64,000 bases of DNA. Origin: Farysia itapuensis (lineage: Eukaryota; Basidiomycota; Ustilaginomycetes; Ustilaginales; Ustilaginaceae). Below are positions 50,616-60,582 of this stretch, piece by piece. A model generated the notes under the pieces. It did not search any database, was not told where the DNA came from, and was given only the letters and a program-made list of their open reading frames with translations. Position numbers and translations under genes: made by a program. The DNA is taken from NCBI GenBank assembly GCA_023212645.1, contig JALBYC010000025.1, positions 109,591 through 173,590 of the forward strand, written 5' to 3'. Each line of letters starts with the position of its first letter. Positions within the stretch are counted from its first letter, which is position 1.

Positions 50616-53152
50616 TCAAGCTGTGATTCCTTCCTGTCGTTTGCGGTGTTTGGCTTCCTTGTCCGTGGAAGACGTGGGCTTGAGTTTGTTGGAAAGACTA
50701 CCGGCAGCAGCGCCGTTTGGTGGCAAAGAGGCGGTGGTGGTGTTGGAAGCATCGCTCGCTGCATGGCGTCGCGCTGCTGCTGCGTCCTCGGCCATGCGTC
50801 GGGCCAGCGCAGGCGACCAGAGCTGTCGTCGTGGCATCTTGCCCGTTGGAGGCACCTTGTACCGCTGCTTCTCCTGCTCCTGATCCTCCAATGTATTGGC
50901 CGCAATCACGGCTTCTTCCTTCGACGGCACTTCTTCCGCAGCTTCGCCATCATTTTCAACGTCCAAGCCTTGTTCTGCTGCTGCAGCAGCAGCGGCAAGG
51001 TTTTGCTCTCTTTGCTGCTGGAGAAGCGCCTGGTGCTGTTTTGTCCGTTGACGGTGTTCACGCATCTTGTCCTGGTAGAAGCTCTTCATCAGCCCGATCT
51101 GGACTGAGATCGAGCCAGAGGTGAGGCCAATCGGCGGAGGTGGTGGCGGATACGGTAGCGCGTTTTCCTTGGCCGCACCGCCTCTGGCAGCTGCAGATGC
51201 CACATTGCCGTTGCGTGGTCGTCCGTAGAACAGTCTTGTGGGGACAGTGAGTCCCGACATACCCAGCTCGCGGTCAAGTCCAAGCTCGCGGAAGCCAAAG
51301 TAATCGTCGCCCAGATCTTCGGCAAAGTTGCCGGCAACCAGCGCTTCGCCTCCATCAGCAAACAGAGCTTCGTCTTCAATGACTCCCCGTTCGGTAGATA
51401 GGTTGAAATGCTCGCGGTAACTCTGCCTCAATTTACGCAGCAAGTCACTCATCTTGCTTCCGTACCGATCGACATCGTTGCGAATATAGTTTTCGAGTCC
51501 AAGCACGTCCAGTCCACCGCTCTCTTGCAGGGTGTGTAGAATAAGCTCCTCGGGCGACATCTTTGCTGCGTATCGATCGGTGTAGACCCGCAAGACTTTC
51601 CCCATATTCATGAGGAACTCGCCCATGACGTCCGTCATGACGTCCACAGCCACTCGATGACTGCCCTCGAAACCTTGGTGGGCCAAGACGGTCTGGGCAT
51701 TGTACGACATGTGTTCGCGCACCATATCGGGCGTAATGCGAGCCAATGGATTACGCACCGCTTCCCCTCGCGTCCGTTCATCGTCCTCGACATCGGATGG
51801 GTAGTCGGAGTCCTCATCTGAAGAGATCGAGGTGAGATAGGTCGGAATAGGTGCCTCGTTCTCGACATAGTGACCCAAGGAGAGAAATTTGTTGTGCGTT
51901 TCCTGCAGACGTTGGATTGTTCTGATATTGCGCGCTATCTTGCCGCGAAGTCCTTTGCGCCGAGTAGCTGGGACTAGATGGTAAGGCTTTTTGCGCTTTG
52001 TCCCGTTCGATTGCCAGTTCTGGTGACCGGCATGAATCAGCTCAGAGGACGGCAAAGCTGGTAGTGAGCCGCACATCATATCGTGAGATGTTGCGACAGT
52101 GAACCATTCGGCACAAGCGTCCAAGTTCGTCGCCAACGATGGTCCTGCGGGCGATTCGGGCTCTTCAGACGCTCGTTCCTTGCCTTTTGTGCCGTACGAA
52201 CGGAAAGTCGATGCGAGTGTTGAAGTCAAAGGGTCGCTGTTGGACCTCGCTTTGATCTCGTCCATTTGATCGACAAGTATCTGCGCTGAAACATGTGGGC
52301 GGGACGAAGGCCCTGCATTTTGCCAGTCACCTGTGACTCTCGCATCCAGTTGAGCAAGCGAAGCGTCTATCTTTGCAAATCTCGCCATGGACTCGGGTGT
52401 GCGTACAAATGCGAGCTGCTGGTCAAAACTCGTGTCAGCGCGAGGCTGCGACTCTGTTGGCGCGTCAAGGTTCTGAGCGCTTGTCTGTGAGAGTGTCTCT
52501 TGAGTCTCGGAGAGGCCGTTCGTATCTGCAGCATTGGTGTTTGACCGTTCGTTGATGCCCCAGTGTACGAGTACGTCTTTGACGTCGCTTTTGTCGCTGA
52601 TGAATTCGAGCAGATGGTTGGCTTTTTTGCGCATGAACTGGACATTGCGACGCAAAGGATGCGACGGATCAGAGTTGTACAGCAGACAGTTATCCCATAT
52701 CAAGTTTAGGTCATGGCTAAACTGCTTCTTGTTCTTGTATTGGCCGGCTTTGAGCTTTTTCTGCATGGAGCCCAGATCCATTGGATGCTTAATGACTGTG
52801 CCAACAAGAAGGTCAGCCTGGCGCTTATCATCAGCGCGGGACACAGGGAGCCGCTACTTACCATCGTAGTAGTCGGGTGCATCTCGCTTGCTAACCTTGG
52901 ACAGGAAGGCGGTGGAGTGCTCCGTGTAGTTTTTGAGCTCGGTGATGATACGGTCTATGGACTCGATAAACTCTTCGCGCTCATCTCTGCCTTTGCAGAC
53001 TTCTGTGAGCAAGCGACGCAGCTGGTCGTCGTCAAGCTTGACCGCACTGCGCTTCGCCTCGATGGCCTGTAAGAGATACTGAACAGGAAAATAGGTGGTG
53101 AGCTACGATGTGAGCTCTAACGCGACGCTTTTACGTTGAAACCCACCTTCAT
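50616..53152 (-). CDS. SPT7: SAGA subunit Spt7-like (bromodomain plus histone fold)
   Basis: Exons 52862-53066 and 50616-52795 are firm; they join DYYDV with IKHPMDLGSMQKKL to form a complete bromodomain near residues 40-130. A histone-fold region follows near 390-500 (REHMSYNAQTVLAHQGFEG, DVMTDVMGEFLMNMGKVLR). Both domains in this order are the Spt7 signature. It is a core SAGA subunit that holds the complex together. The start is less sure: an exon at 53147-53152, ATG AAG, joined by an 80-base intron, gives a 796-residue protein starting MKAIEAKRSA. A longer upstream exon with no in-frame ATG is open up to about 53389. A CACGTGAC site at 53328-53335 lies upstream. Confidence 0.85.
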
Positions 53153-53443
53153 AGTGTACAATCTTGACAGCGCGGCATTTGTCTCGCCTGAATCTGCGCC
53201 GAAGCGGCTCGAGTTTGGTGTATGTGTATGCGCGAGATGGTGATGATCGTGGAGAAAGAGGAGCCGGAAGCTGGTTATTATTTCCCGACCACTCAACGTA
53301 CTCAACACGACATGATGGGGTTCCAGGCACGTGACGCGTACCAGACAGCGTTTTAGCGCTTTCCGCCATTCGATTCCTTCTTCGCACACGCTTCGGAAAT
53401 GTCAATCAAAGGTATGATTAGCGGAATGTGAGTGTAGCTCAAA

Positions 53444-56239
53444 CTAGACAGTCGATGTGTGGCTCGCAGAAGCCGTCGTTGCTTGCTGGAGCGTGCGTCT
53501 TTGGCTGTCCATGACCTCCAGCTCAGCAAGTAGCTGTTCTGTGTTCTCGACGCCCAAGCCTGCGCCAAAGGTGTGGCGGAACAAGTTGTGCGGATCGACA
53601 CGCTTCTTGATCTGCAGCAGTCTGCGGAAGTTGGCCAGCCCAAACGAGCCCATGACCCTGTCGATTGGTTCGGAGCGACTCAGGAAGCAGGGGTAGGGCC
53701 CGCCGATGCTGACTTTGCCTACCACCTCGCCGAGCCAACGATCGACGTTTTCGATACACGAGCGGTCGTCTGCTTCCCCACTCCACTGTTGCAACGACCC
53801 GACAACAAACTTGGCAGAACGAGCGTCAGGTCCGATGCATGTTTCTTGCTCGTCCATGTCTTCGACTGCGCCGCCCAGCAATTCAAACAGCCACACGGCT
53901 CGGCTGCCGAGTCCTTGGAACTTGCGCACGCTTTGCGAAATCACCTCGTCAGTCAGGGCGGAAATCAGGTCACCACGAACCATCCATCGACGCCCTTGGC
54001 CGCCCTTGAGCACTTTGGCAACTCCATCTTGCTGTGAGAGGAAGCTTCGCTCTTCGACGTCCTTGAGCAGGAGTCGTTCTCCAGTCCAGCTGCTAATCAT
54101 ATTGACTAGCGCCTCTCCATCGCTCTTGGAGCCCAAGAAGCAAATTTGAATCACAATCACGTGCGAAGTCTTGCTTGGACCAGCGGTCAGGATGAGGTTC
54201 GAGTAGAATGTACGCGGCAGTCCTGACTTGAGGCAGTCGCGCCAGTGTCGGATGAGGGAGCTTGCCGTTGCCGGGTTGAGTGGGTAAATCAGGTTGCCAG
54301 AATAGACCGACGGTACTGGATATGCCTTGACTGTAAGACGGGAGACGATGCCGAAGCATGGACCAGCTCCTCGCACGGCCCACCAAAGATCGCGTTCTTC
54401 TTGCGTCTTTGTCTTGGAGTCTTCGTTCAGCGTGACAACCCTGCCGTCAGCCAAGACCATCTGCACTTCGACAATATTGTCAAGAGACAGACCGTAGGCT
54501 CTGGTCAAGTAGCCGAAGCCACCGACAGTCATCGACGCCGAGCCCACAGGATACGCTGAACCAGGGATGTGGTAAGGGACACCATTCACAACGAGTGGCA
54601 TGTCGTCAGACGTGTCATGTTCCTTGGCTTTGCCTTTGCTGTCGTCATTCTGATGTGCCAGGATGTTGGCGTTTCGTCCAGCTCGGTCAGTGAATGCATC
54701 CAAGGCACGGATACCGGCGCCAGGCCCAAAGGAAGCCAGTGCGTATCGATCCTTGTAGATTCCAGCTGGCAAGCTTGACGTGGCTACTGGACTTGAATCA
54801 GAAGGACGACCAGGGTTGGTAGAACTTCTGTCACCCGATACAGGCGACGTCACAAAGGGGTCCATTGACGAAGACATGAAACGTGGATGGCTAGACATGC
54901 AATCGTTGGCGGCAGCATCGGTGTTGACAGCCCATGTGCCAGTTGGCCAGGCATCTTGCAGGTCTGTCAAAGTCGACGCTCCATAATTCTGAGATCTGTT
55001 GCCGCTCTGATTGAAATTGTCTGGCTGCGATTTGCCAAGGCTGACCTTTTGCACGGTAGGAGATTTGACGGGCGAAGCTGATGTAATAGATATGGAGGTG
55101 GTACTAGATGCCTTGCCGCCATTGGATCCGGATCCTGAATTGCTACCGCTGCTGGAAGAAGTCGACATGTTATCTGTGCGCTCCATCTGGCTATTGGTCC
55201 ATTTTCTGATACGTCGAATGGAGGGCGCCGCAGCCGGGTAGTGCTCTGACGAATTGCGGGGCCCGGATGCAGACAGATACTCTTGCCTGGAAGAGGCAGC
55301 TTCGGAGCGATCCATGTTTGCGCCATCTTTGCCTTCGCTTTTGCCCTCGTGCTCGGAGCTGGCATATGAGCTCTCGCTGTCAGCGTCGGCTCCGCTCTCA
55401 TTGCTGCTGGAGGGCGCTGCATTAATTTTGGGAAGGGACTGTCGGGGTTCAGAGGAAGATCGATTGGATTCAGAACTCGGCTCTTCGGCAAAGCGGCGGC
55501 GGAGGACAGCATTGCTGCGAACTTTGTTGTCATCTGACGAATTCGGAGAGTCACTGTCGTCTCCCCGGGTTCGCTTGTTATTGGACGCGCTGGCTTTGTC
55601 ACCATTCTGGAGATTCTGTGCAGAGATCGACTCGGCAAGGGAAGAGATTTGTCCATTCAGCTGCTGCTTGGCGACACTGTCAATGATGCCGGCACTTGAC
55701 GTCTGCACGGTTATCGTTGAGCCCAATGATTCAGCGGTCATCTTGGGGTCAGCTGAGCTCGTGCCTGTTTGGAGGGTGCTGTGGTCAGAAGAGGGCGCGA
55801 TACCCGCGGCAGCAGAGCGAGACGACGACCCAGTAGAGTTGGCAATTTCAGATACAGTCTTGGTTGGAAGACGAAGTTTTATGTCGTCCATGCGCTTAGT
55901 ATCAATGACAAGATCGCCCTGAATAGACCAACCTGCCGTAGCGAAGCCGCCAGACTTGACTGAAGGTGAGAGATTGTGAGCGACACAGAACTTGACAGCC
56001 ACTGAGACATCGGCAGTTGATGTGGGAAGGACTACCAACCAAGCTCCCAGTGGTGCCGCATCGTTGAAGATTGCCACGCTCTCTGCAAACAAAGGCTCGC
56101 CACGAAGGGCAATGTCTCCCTTGAACTTTGACGCAAGGTCCTGCTTGAGCGAGGCATAGTATGCTAGCTTTTGTTCATGCTCTGTTTTTGTGAGTGGCGG
56201 TAAGCCGGGTGATTCGCTTTGCGGCAGTTGTGTTGTCAT
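53444..56239 (-). CDS. FAD-linked oxidoreductase (PCMH/BBE type) with large disordered insertion
   Basis: A 931-residue open frame. Residues 1-125 show the first half of a PCMH FAD-binding domain (AWLVVLPTSTADVSVAVKFC, VKSGGFATAGWSIQGDLVIDTKRM). From about 126 to 505 the text is Ser/Asn/Gly-rich and disordered. The fold then resumes at YALASFGPGAGIRALDAF, LVVNGVPYHIPG, SASMTVGGFGYLTRAYGLSLDNIVEVQMVLADGR and WWAVRGAGPCFGIVS. The C-terminal RVDPHNLFRHTFG resembles the berberine-bridge-enzyme (BBE) end. The usual His for covalent flavin (GGHS) is replaced by GGFAT, so FAD is probably bound noncovalently. The substrate is unknown. There is no secretion signal. The insertion stays in frame for 1.1 kb, so it is likely translated. 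Confidence 0.8.
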   Translation of the reverse strand: MTTQLPQSESPGLPPLTKTEHEQKLAYYASLKQDLASKFKGDIALRGEPLFAESVAIFNDAAPLGAWLVVLPTSTADVSVAVKFCVAHNLSPSVKSGGFATAGWSIQGDLVIDTKRMDDIKLRLPTKTVSEIANSTGSSSRSAAAGIAPSSDHSTLQTGTSSADPKMTAESLGSTITVQTSSAGIIDSVAKQQLNGQISSLAESISAQNLQNGDKASASNNKRTRGDDSDSPNSSDDNKVRSNAVLRRRFAEEPSSESNRSSSEPRQSLPKINAAPSSSNESGADADSESSYASSEHEGKSEGKDGANMDRSEAASSRQEYLSASGPRNSSEHYPAAAPSIRRIRKWTNSQMERTDNMSTSSSSGSNSGSGSNGGKASSTTSISITSASPVKSPTVQKVSLGKSQPDNFNQSGNRSQNYGASTLTDLQDAWPTGTWAVNTDAAANDCMSSHPRFMSSSMDPFVTSPVSGDRSSTNPGRPSDSSPVATSSLPAGIYKDRYALASFGPGAGIRALDAFTDRAGRNANILAHQNDDSKGKAKEHDTSDDMPLVVNGVPYHIPGSAYPVGSASMTVGGFGYLTRAYGLSLDNIVEVQMVLADGRVVTLNEDSKTKTQEERDLWWAVRGAGPCFGIVSRLTVKAYPVPSVYSGNLIYPLNPATASSLIRHWRDCLKSGLPRTFYSNLILTAGPSKTSHVIVIQICFLGSKSDGEALVNMISSWTGERLLLKDVEERSFLSQQDGVAKVLKGGQGRRWMVRGDLISALTDEVISQSVRKFQGLGSRAVWLFELLGGAVEDMDEQETCIGPDARSAKFVVGSLQQWSGEADDRSCIENVDRWLGEVVGKVSIGGPYPCFLSRSEPIDRVMGSFGLANFRRLLQIKKRVDPHNLFRHTFGAGLGVENTEQLLAELEVMDSQRRTLQQATTASASHTSTV

Positions 56240-56571
56240 ATGGAAAGGTGAGTTTCGTGTGGCGCAGTGCGGCCAGAGTGGTGCAAGACGTCTGTTGGCG
56301 AAGGCTTTGCCAGGTTGATGCAGATTGGTGAGCCGTTATGTTTTAGGCAGACGAGACTGTCAGAAACAGGGTCAGTGAAGGAAGGTGAGCATGTGAACAG
56401 AGGCGAGAGCAGCCGAACGCAGCTGGGCGGGTCTGGGCCAAATCCAAATCAGATCTCGGATCGAAAATCATCGGGAGGGAGATGAGCCCCGATGAAACGC
56501 GTACTGTGCATGTCTCACAGTCTCACTTCGTGCTGGCTGGCGTTGGAAGGACACCACCAACCTCGCACATC
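56240..56571. promoter_or_regulatory. Divergent promoter, FAD oxidoreductase / L-type lectin
   Basis: About 332 bases between outward-facing start codons. I see no clear TATA box or known site. Confidence 0.45.
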
Positions 56572-57675
56572 ATGCCCGCGTCTGCAAGGCTCTTGTTCGG
56601 CCTGCTTGTGTCGCTTCTCTTGGCCCTCGTCTCACATGTCGCCGGACAAGAGAAGAAGATTCAGACCAAGGACATGGACTCGGACGCCATCGTACCCCTG
56701 CGTTCTCATAGCGTCTATGCGCCCTACGTCGACTCCAACCTGCAGAACAAGTTTTGGGATTTCGGAGCAGACACCATCATCGACACCAACCGTCACATTC
56801 GCTTGACACAGGACAGGCCTAGCCAGATGGGCTGGCTCTGGTCCCGCTTGCCCCTCACCGCCGATAGCTTTGAGATTCTCGTCGAGTTCAACATTGATGG
56901 ACACGCTTCTCACGTCTCGGGCGACGGTATGGCGATCTGGCTGACGCAGGATCGTGCCAAGCCAGGCCCAGTCTTTGGCTCGATCAACTACTTTACCGGC
57001 CTCGGTATCTTTTTCGATACGTATCCCAACTCGAGGCACCCTTACACATTCCCTCGCATCTCGGTCATGCTGGGCAATGGCGTCGAGGCTTACGAAAACG
57101 CAAAGGACGGCGCAAGGCAGGAGATCGCTGGCTGCTCAATCGACTTCCGCAAAGCAAACGTGGCTACCAAGGCCAAGCTGACCCACGTCAAGGACGTCTA
57201 CACTGAGCTCTCTATCCACCATAACGAGTGGGATCACTGGGAATCCTGCTTCAAAGTTGACAACATTACCATTCCGGTCAACCCGTACCTCGGCTTCTCA
57301 GCACTCACGGGAGAAGTGAGCGACAACCACGACGTCGTCTCAATCGCAACTTCAAATATCGTGTATCGAAACCGAACCGCTCAGCAGATCAAAGAGCAAA
57401 AGATGCAGCACTTTCCGGAAAAGTTTGGCATTCGCAAGCCGAAAAAGTCGAGGTGGTCCTTTGGCGGCAACACCAAGGGCCATAGTGAGGACGAATTTTC
57501 TCGCAGCCCGTCAAAGCAGAGTCAGAGTGGTGGTGGAGGCTTCTTTGGCTTCATTGGCTCCCTATTCCGTCTGATTTTCACGCTGATCAAGTGGGCTCTG
57601 GTGCTCGCCGCTGTAGGCGCGATCGTCATGCTCGGTTTGCAATACCAAAAGCGAAAGAATCTCAAGCGGTTCTAG
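56572..57675 (+). CDS. L-type (legume-like) lectin cargo receptor, VIP36/Emp46 family
   Basis: A 367-residue type I membrane protein. The signal peptide is ARLLFGLLVSLLLALVSHVAG. The luminal lectin domain has YVDSNLQNKFWDFGADTII, PSQMGWLWSRLPL, HVSGDGMAIWLTQD and GIFFDTYPNSRHPY, the last with the Ca2+ ligands Asp and Asn. A short Ser/Gly stalk precedes the TM segment LIKWALVLAAVGAIVMLGL, and the cytosolic tail QYQKRKNLKRF ends in Phe, suiting COPII export and basic-motif retrieval. It probably sorts high-mannose glycoproteins between ER and Golgi. An ATG at 56482 would put 30 residues before the signal peptide, so I chose 56572. Confidence 0.9.
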   Translation: MPASARLLFGLLVSLLLALVSHVAGQEKKIQTKDMDSDAIVPLRSHSVYAPYVDSNLQNKFWDFGADTIIDTNRHIRLTQDRPSQMGWLWSRLPLTADSFEILVEFNIDGHASHVSGDGMAIWLTQDRAKPGPVFGSINYFTGLGIFFDTYPNSRHPYTFPRISVMLGNGVEAYENAKDGARQEIAGCSIDFRKANVATKAKLTHVKDVYTELSIHHNEWDHWESCFKVDNITIPVNPYLGFSALTGEVSDNHDVVSIATSNIVYRNRTAQQIKEQKMQHFPEKFGIRKPKKSRWSFGGNTKGHSEDEFSRSPSKQSQSGGGGFFGFIGSLFRLIFTLIKWALVLAAVGAIVMLGLQYQKRKNLKRF

Positions 57676-57728
57676 AATCTCGAGAAGGTTACTTGTCGCA
57701 ACATGAATGCCATAATATTACAAGCACT

Positions 57729-60365
57729 TCACAGAGATTGCGCTATTTGCTGGCGAAGCAAGTCATCCAGCGTAGCCAGGTCGAGCTGCAAAGGTCGTCC
57801 AGCTCCCAAGGCCGGATTGCCGCTGTGACCTGGCGCTCTGGCTTGAAATCGTGCCGTGAGCTCGCTTGGCTGAACAAAATCGAGTGTGCAGATCAGACTG
57901 TCTTGGATCCAAACCTTGGCATAGCCGGACAGAACATTAGCCTCTGAGCGTGCGTTGTTCGCCTCGGCATCTGGTGATGCATACAAAGCAACGTTGTTCT
58001 GACTTGGCAATGTCGAGATAGCTTCCATCATGGTAGACAAGAATGGTTGCCTGTCGTCTGACACTGGCGCTGTCAGGGGCACGAAATCGAGTCGGCACGA
58101 CTCTTTTGCCTTCATCTTGACCTCGGCTTGTAGATCACGCAAAAGCCCGTACAGCTGCATGACAAAAGAGGAGTAATGCAGTGTTACCAGAATCGGCCCA
58201 AGAGAGTCTCCTTTCGGCACAGATGATGTGTGTGCGTCTCTTTTCGACGAATCTTTGCCAGAAGTAGCATCGGACCCGTCGCTGAACAGAGACGAAGAGG
58301 CGGAACGCTTTGGCGTGGAAGTGTTCGACGCCCGTATCGCTAATGCTTTTGCATTGATATCTCCCGAACGAGCCTCGCGTGTCGCATTGAGGAATGTGTT
58401 CCATCTGCGCAAAGGCGACGATCGCAAAAACGCAAGAATGAGGCTTGCAAAGGGCGAATGAGCAGGTGCTATCTCTTCATCGGGTGATTCTCTCGACTCT
58501 AGAGGCTCGATTGGCACCAGCTTCACGACCAAGTCCAGCTTGGTCGTCAGAATGACGTGTACTGTTGTCGCCGTAAGTCTGACGCCGAATGCAGGAGGAA
58601 GTCGACGTGCTTGCGAGACAAAGTCGCCAAAGACTAGTTCGTCTGAAGCTTCCCTCGACGCATGCTGAAGATCCTCGTCGAGAACCTGGGCCAAGGGCAA
58701 GGCGTCGTCACTTGTCTGAGCGGTGTTCGATGCGCGGTCACTTGTCCATGTCGACTTGGAGTCTTCTTTGTGAGCAGGCCAAAAAACAAGATCGACGCGC
58801 AACCTGCGACGCGGTCGATCGGGAAATACTAGCTTATCTTTGATCGTGGCTGAAGATCCCGCTTCTGTCGAGGAGTCAGATATTGGCGTGTCTGCCCAGT
58901 AGGCAAGAGTTCGGCGTCGCAGTTCTATAGGTGCCTCAGGCAGGCCAAAGCCAATCCAAGCGTCTCGTGCACCTTCTTCCTTGACTTTACCATCCGCGGC
59001 TAGTATCGGAGTACCAAAGCCTTGCAGGCTGCCTACAGCTGTGGCCTTCTTTTGCTTTCCGTCTTTCTGATCTTTGCTTCCCTCTTCCTGCCTAGACGCT
59101 TCTTGCTTGTTGTCCTTGTCCGAATCATTCTCTTCGTTGGCAGTAGCAGAGCGATCTGCGAACCGTTCCATGTCAAGGAGAGGTCGTCCAGGAGTCAATC
59201 CCCATCCCCGGTTTCGCAGACCGATGAGACCACGCCAACGTTCCCTCTCGCTGCTCTGGCAAGACCGAAGCTCATCGGCTCCAGTTTGCAGCAAATCCGC
59301 TGCGCTTGCAATGGCGTCTCGCTTTGTAGTAAGTGCAATCTTGAAGTCTCGCAACCTCTCTTCTTTGTATGCCACCGAGGATTCCAGCTCCTTTCTTGCT
59401 TCTTTGATGCCATAGCTTGGATCCGTCGGGTCCAGCTCGTCATCGGATCCATCCTCTTGCTCGTCGGCTTTTGCGTTTTGTCGAGCGGAAACCGCCGTGT
59501 TGAGAGATGTTCGGGACAGCGACAAGGCAAGAGGGTCTAGGACAAATTCCTCCTCCTTTGAACTTGCGTGTGCTGGACCAGAGAAGATGCCCAAAGGTGC
59601 TAATGCCGAAGGCGTGCCTGGACGAGGAGTTGAGACAGACCTAGCTGAACCTGCTCCCAGACTCGGTGCTGGGGAAGACATCCTCGCTACATGGCCAGTG
59701 CTGACAGGTTTGTGAGCCTTGATGAGCATTCCGAGGAGCTGATGTGCATGAATGGAGCTGAAGTGTGCTATGTCGAGCTTCGACAAGACTTGATCTCTCA
59801 AAGCAACGAATTCTGACTCCTTGATCGTTCCGCCTATAGAGGTTTCGTGCTGCTCCTGATCGAGAGTGTGAGCAGCTTTGTCGCTCTTTTGTGAGTCACT
59901 GCTTTCACTTGCAACGCTGTCAAGATCGTCTTCATCATCCGACGAAGCAGATCCGGGTGCCTCCGATTGGTGTGTGTCTGTCTTGCGGAGCTTGCGCTTG
60001 CGACTTTTTCGCTCAATCTTGTCGGCCAAGGCCTGTGTACTGAAGTGCAAGAAGTCGCCACGCTCGGACCAGAGCCTGCGTACATCCTCGCTGAGCTGTA
60101 CTGCTGCTGGCTGCGATTCGTGAAAGACGTTGTGTCCGTCGGCAGTCACATCCTTCAAGCGACGCTCTCTTTCGAGGCCAATGGTGCCAGCGCTTGACGT
60201 GGTGGCCGCTGAGTCAACGTAGATATGGACTGATTCGACAGACAGCGGCACGCCTTGGTCGCCAGTACCATGGCTTGCTCCTGCCTTGCCAGCGCCGTCC
60301 ATGCTTGACGCGAGAACCGTGTCCAGTTTTGTAGCAAGTGTGAACGACAAGCGCATAATTCTCAT
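57729..60365 (-). CDS. MED17: Mediator complex subunit 17 (Med17/Srb4)
   Basis: About 878 residues with no intron. The family core is in the middle: SSERERWRGLIGLRNRGWGLTPGRPLLDMERF, then DAWIGFGLPEAPIELRRRTLAYW, typical of Med17. The C-terminal half has TLHYSSFVMQLYGLLRDLQAEVKMKAK. The first third, with KIERKSRKRKLRK, is charged and disordered. Med17 is the scaffold of the Mediator head and is needed for RNA polymerase II transcription. The open frame runs upstream to 60689 but would overlap the neighbouring PMR1 end. ATGs at 60365 (chosen), 60356 and 60416 are all possible. Several Ser/Asp-rich insertions lengthen the protein relative to yeast. Confidence 0.82.
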   Translation of the reverse strand: MRIMRLSFTLATKLDTVLASSMDGAGKAGASHGTGDQGVPLSVESVHIYVDSAATTSSAGTIGLERERRLKDVTADGHNVFHESQPAAVQLSEDVRRLWSERGDFLHFSTQALADKIERKSRKRKLRKTDTHQSEAPGSASSDDEDDLDSVASESSDSQKSDKAAHTLDQEQHETSIGGTIKESEFVALRDQVLSKLDIAHFSSIHAHQLLGMLIKAHKPVSTGHVARMSSPAPSLGAGSARSVSTPRPGTPSALAPLGIFSGPAHASSKEEEFVLDPLALSLSRTSLNTAVSARQNAKADEQEDGSDDELDPTDPSYGIKEARKELESSVAYKEERLRDFKIALTTKRDAIASAADLLQTGADELRSCQSSERERWRGLIGLRNRGWGLTPGRPLLDMERFADRSATANEENDSDKDNKQEASRQEEGSKDQKDGKQKKATAVGSLQGFGTPILAADGKVKEEGARDAWIGFGLPEAPIELRRRTLAYWADTPISDSSTEAGSSATIKDKLVFPDRPRRRLRVDLVFWPAHKEDSKSTWTSDRASNTAQTSDDALPLAQVLDEDLQHASREASDELVFGDFVSQARRLPPAFGVRLTATTVHVILTTKLDLVVKLVPIEPLESRESPDEEIAPAHSPFASLILAFLRSSPLRRWNTFLNATREARSGDINAKALAIRASNTSTPKRSASSSLFSDGSDATSGKDSSKRDAHTSSVPKGDSLGPILVTLHYSSFVMQLYGLLRDLQAEVKMKAKESCRLDFVPLTAPVSDDRQPFLSTMMEAISTLPSQNNVALYASPDAEANNARSEANVLSGYAKVWIQDSLICTLDFVQPSELTARFQARAPGHSGNPALGAGRPLQLDLATLDDLLRQQIAQSL

Positions 60366-60582
60366 CGGATTTCGCAACACATTCCATTTCCGAGTGCCGG
60401 CCCAAAATCGTGACATTCTGCAGACGCATTCCGACAGCTCACTGTATGTGCTTCGTGCACGTCTGTGCTTCGCATTGCTCGTGTGGAGACCATCTAGTCT
60501 ATGAGTACAGATGCTATCGAGGGTTTGTTTATGGTAGTGCTGGCTATTTGCGAGGAAACCTCTCCATAATGTGCTTATGTGT

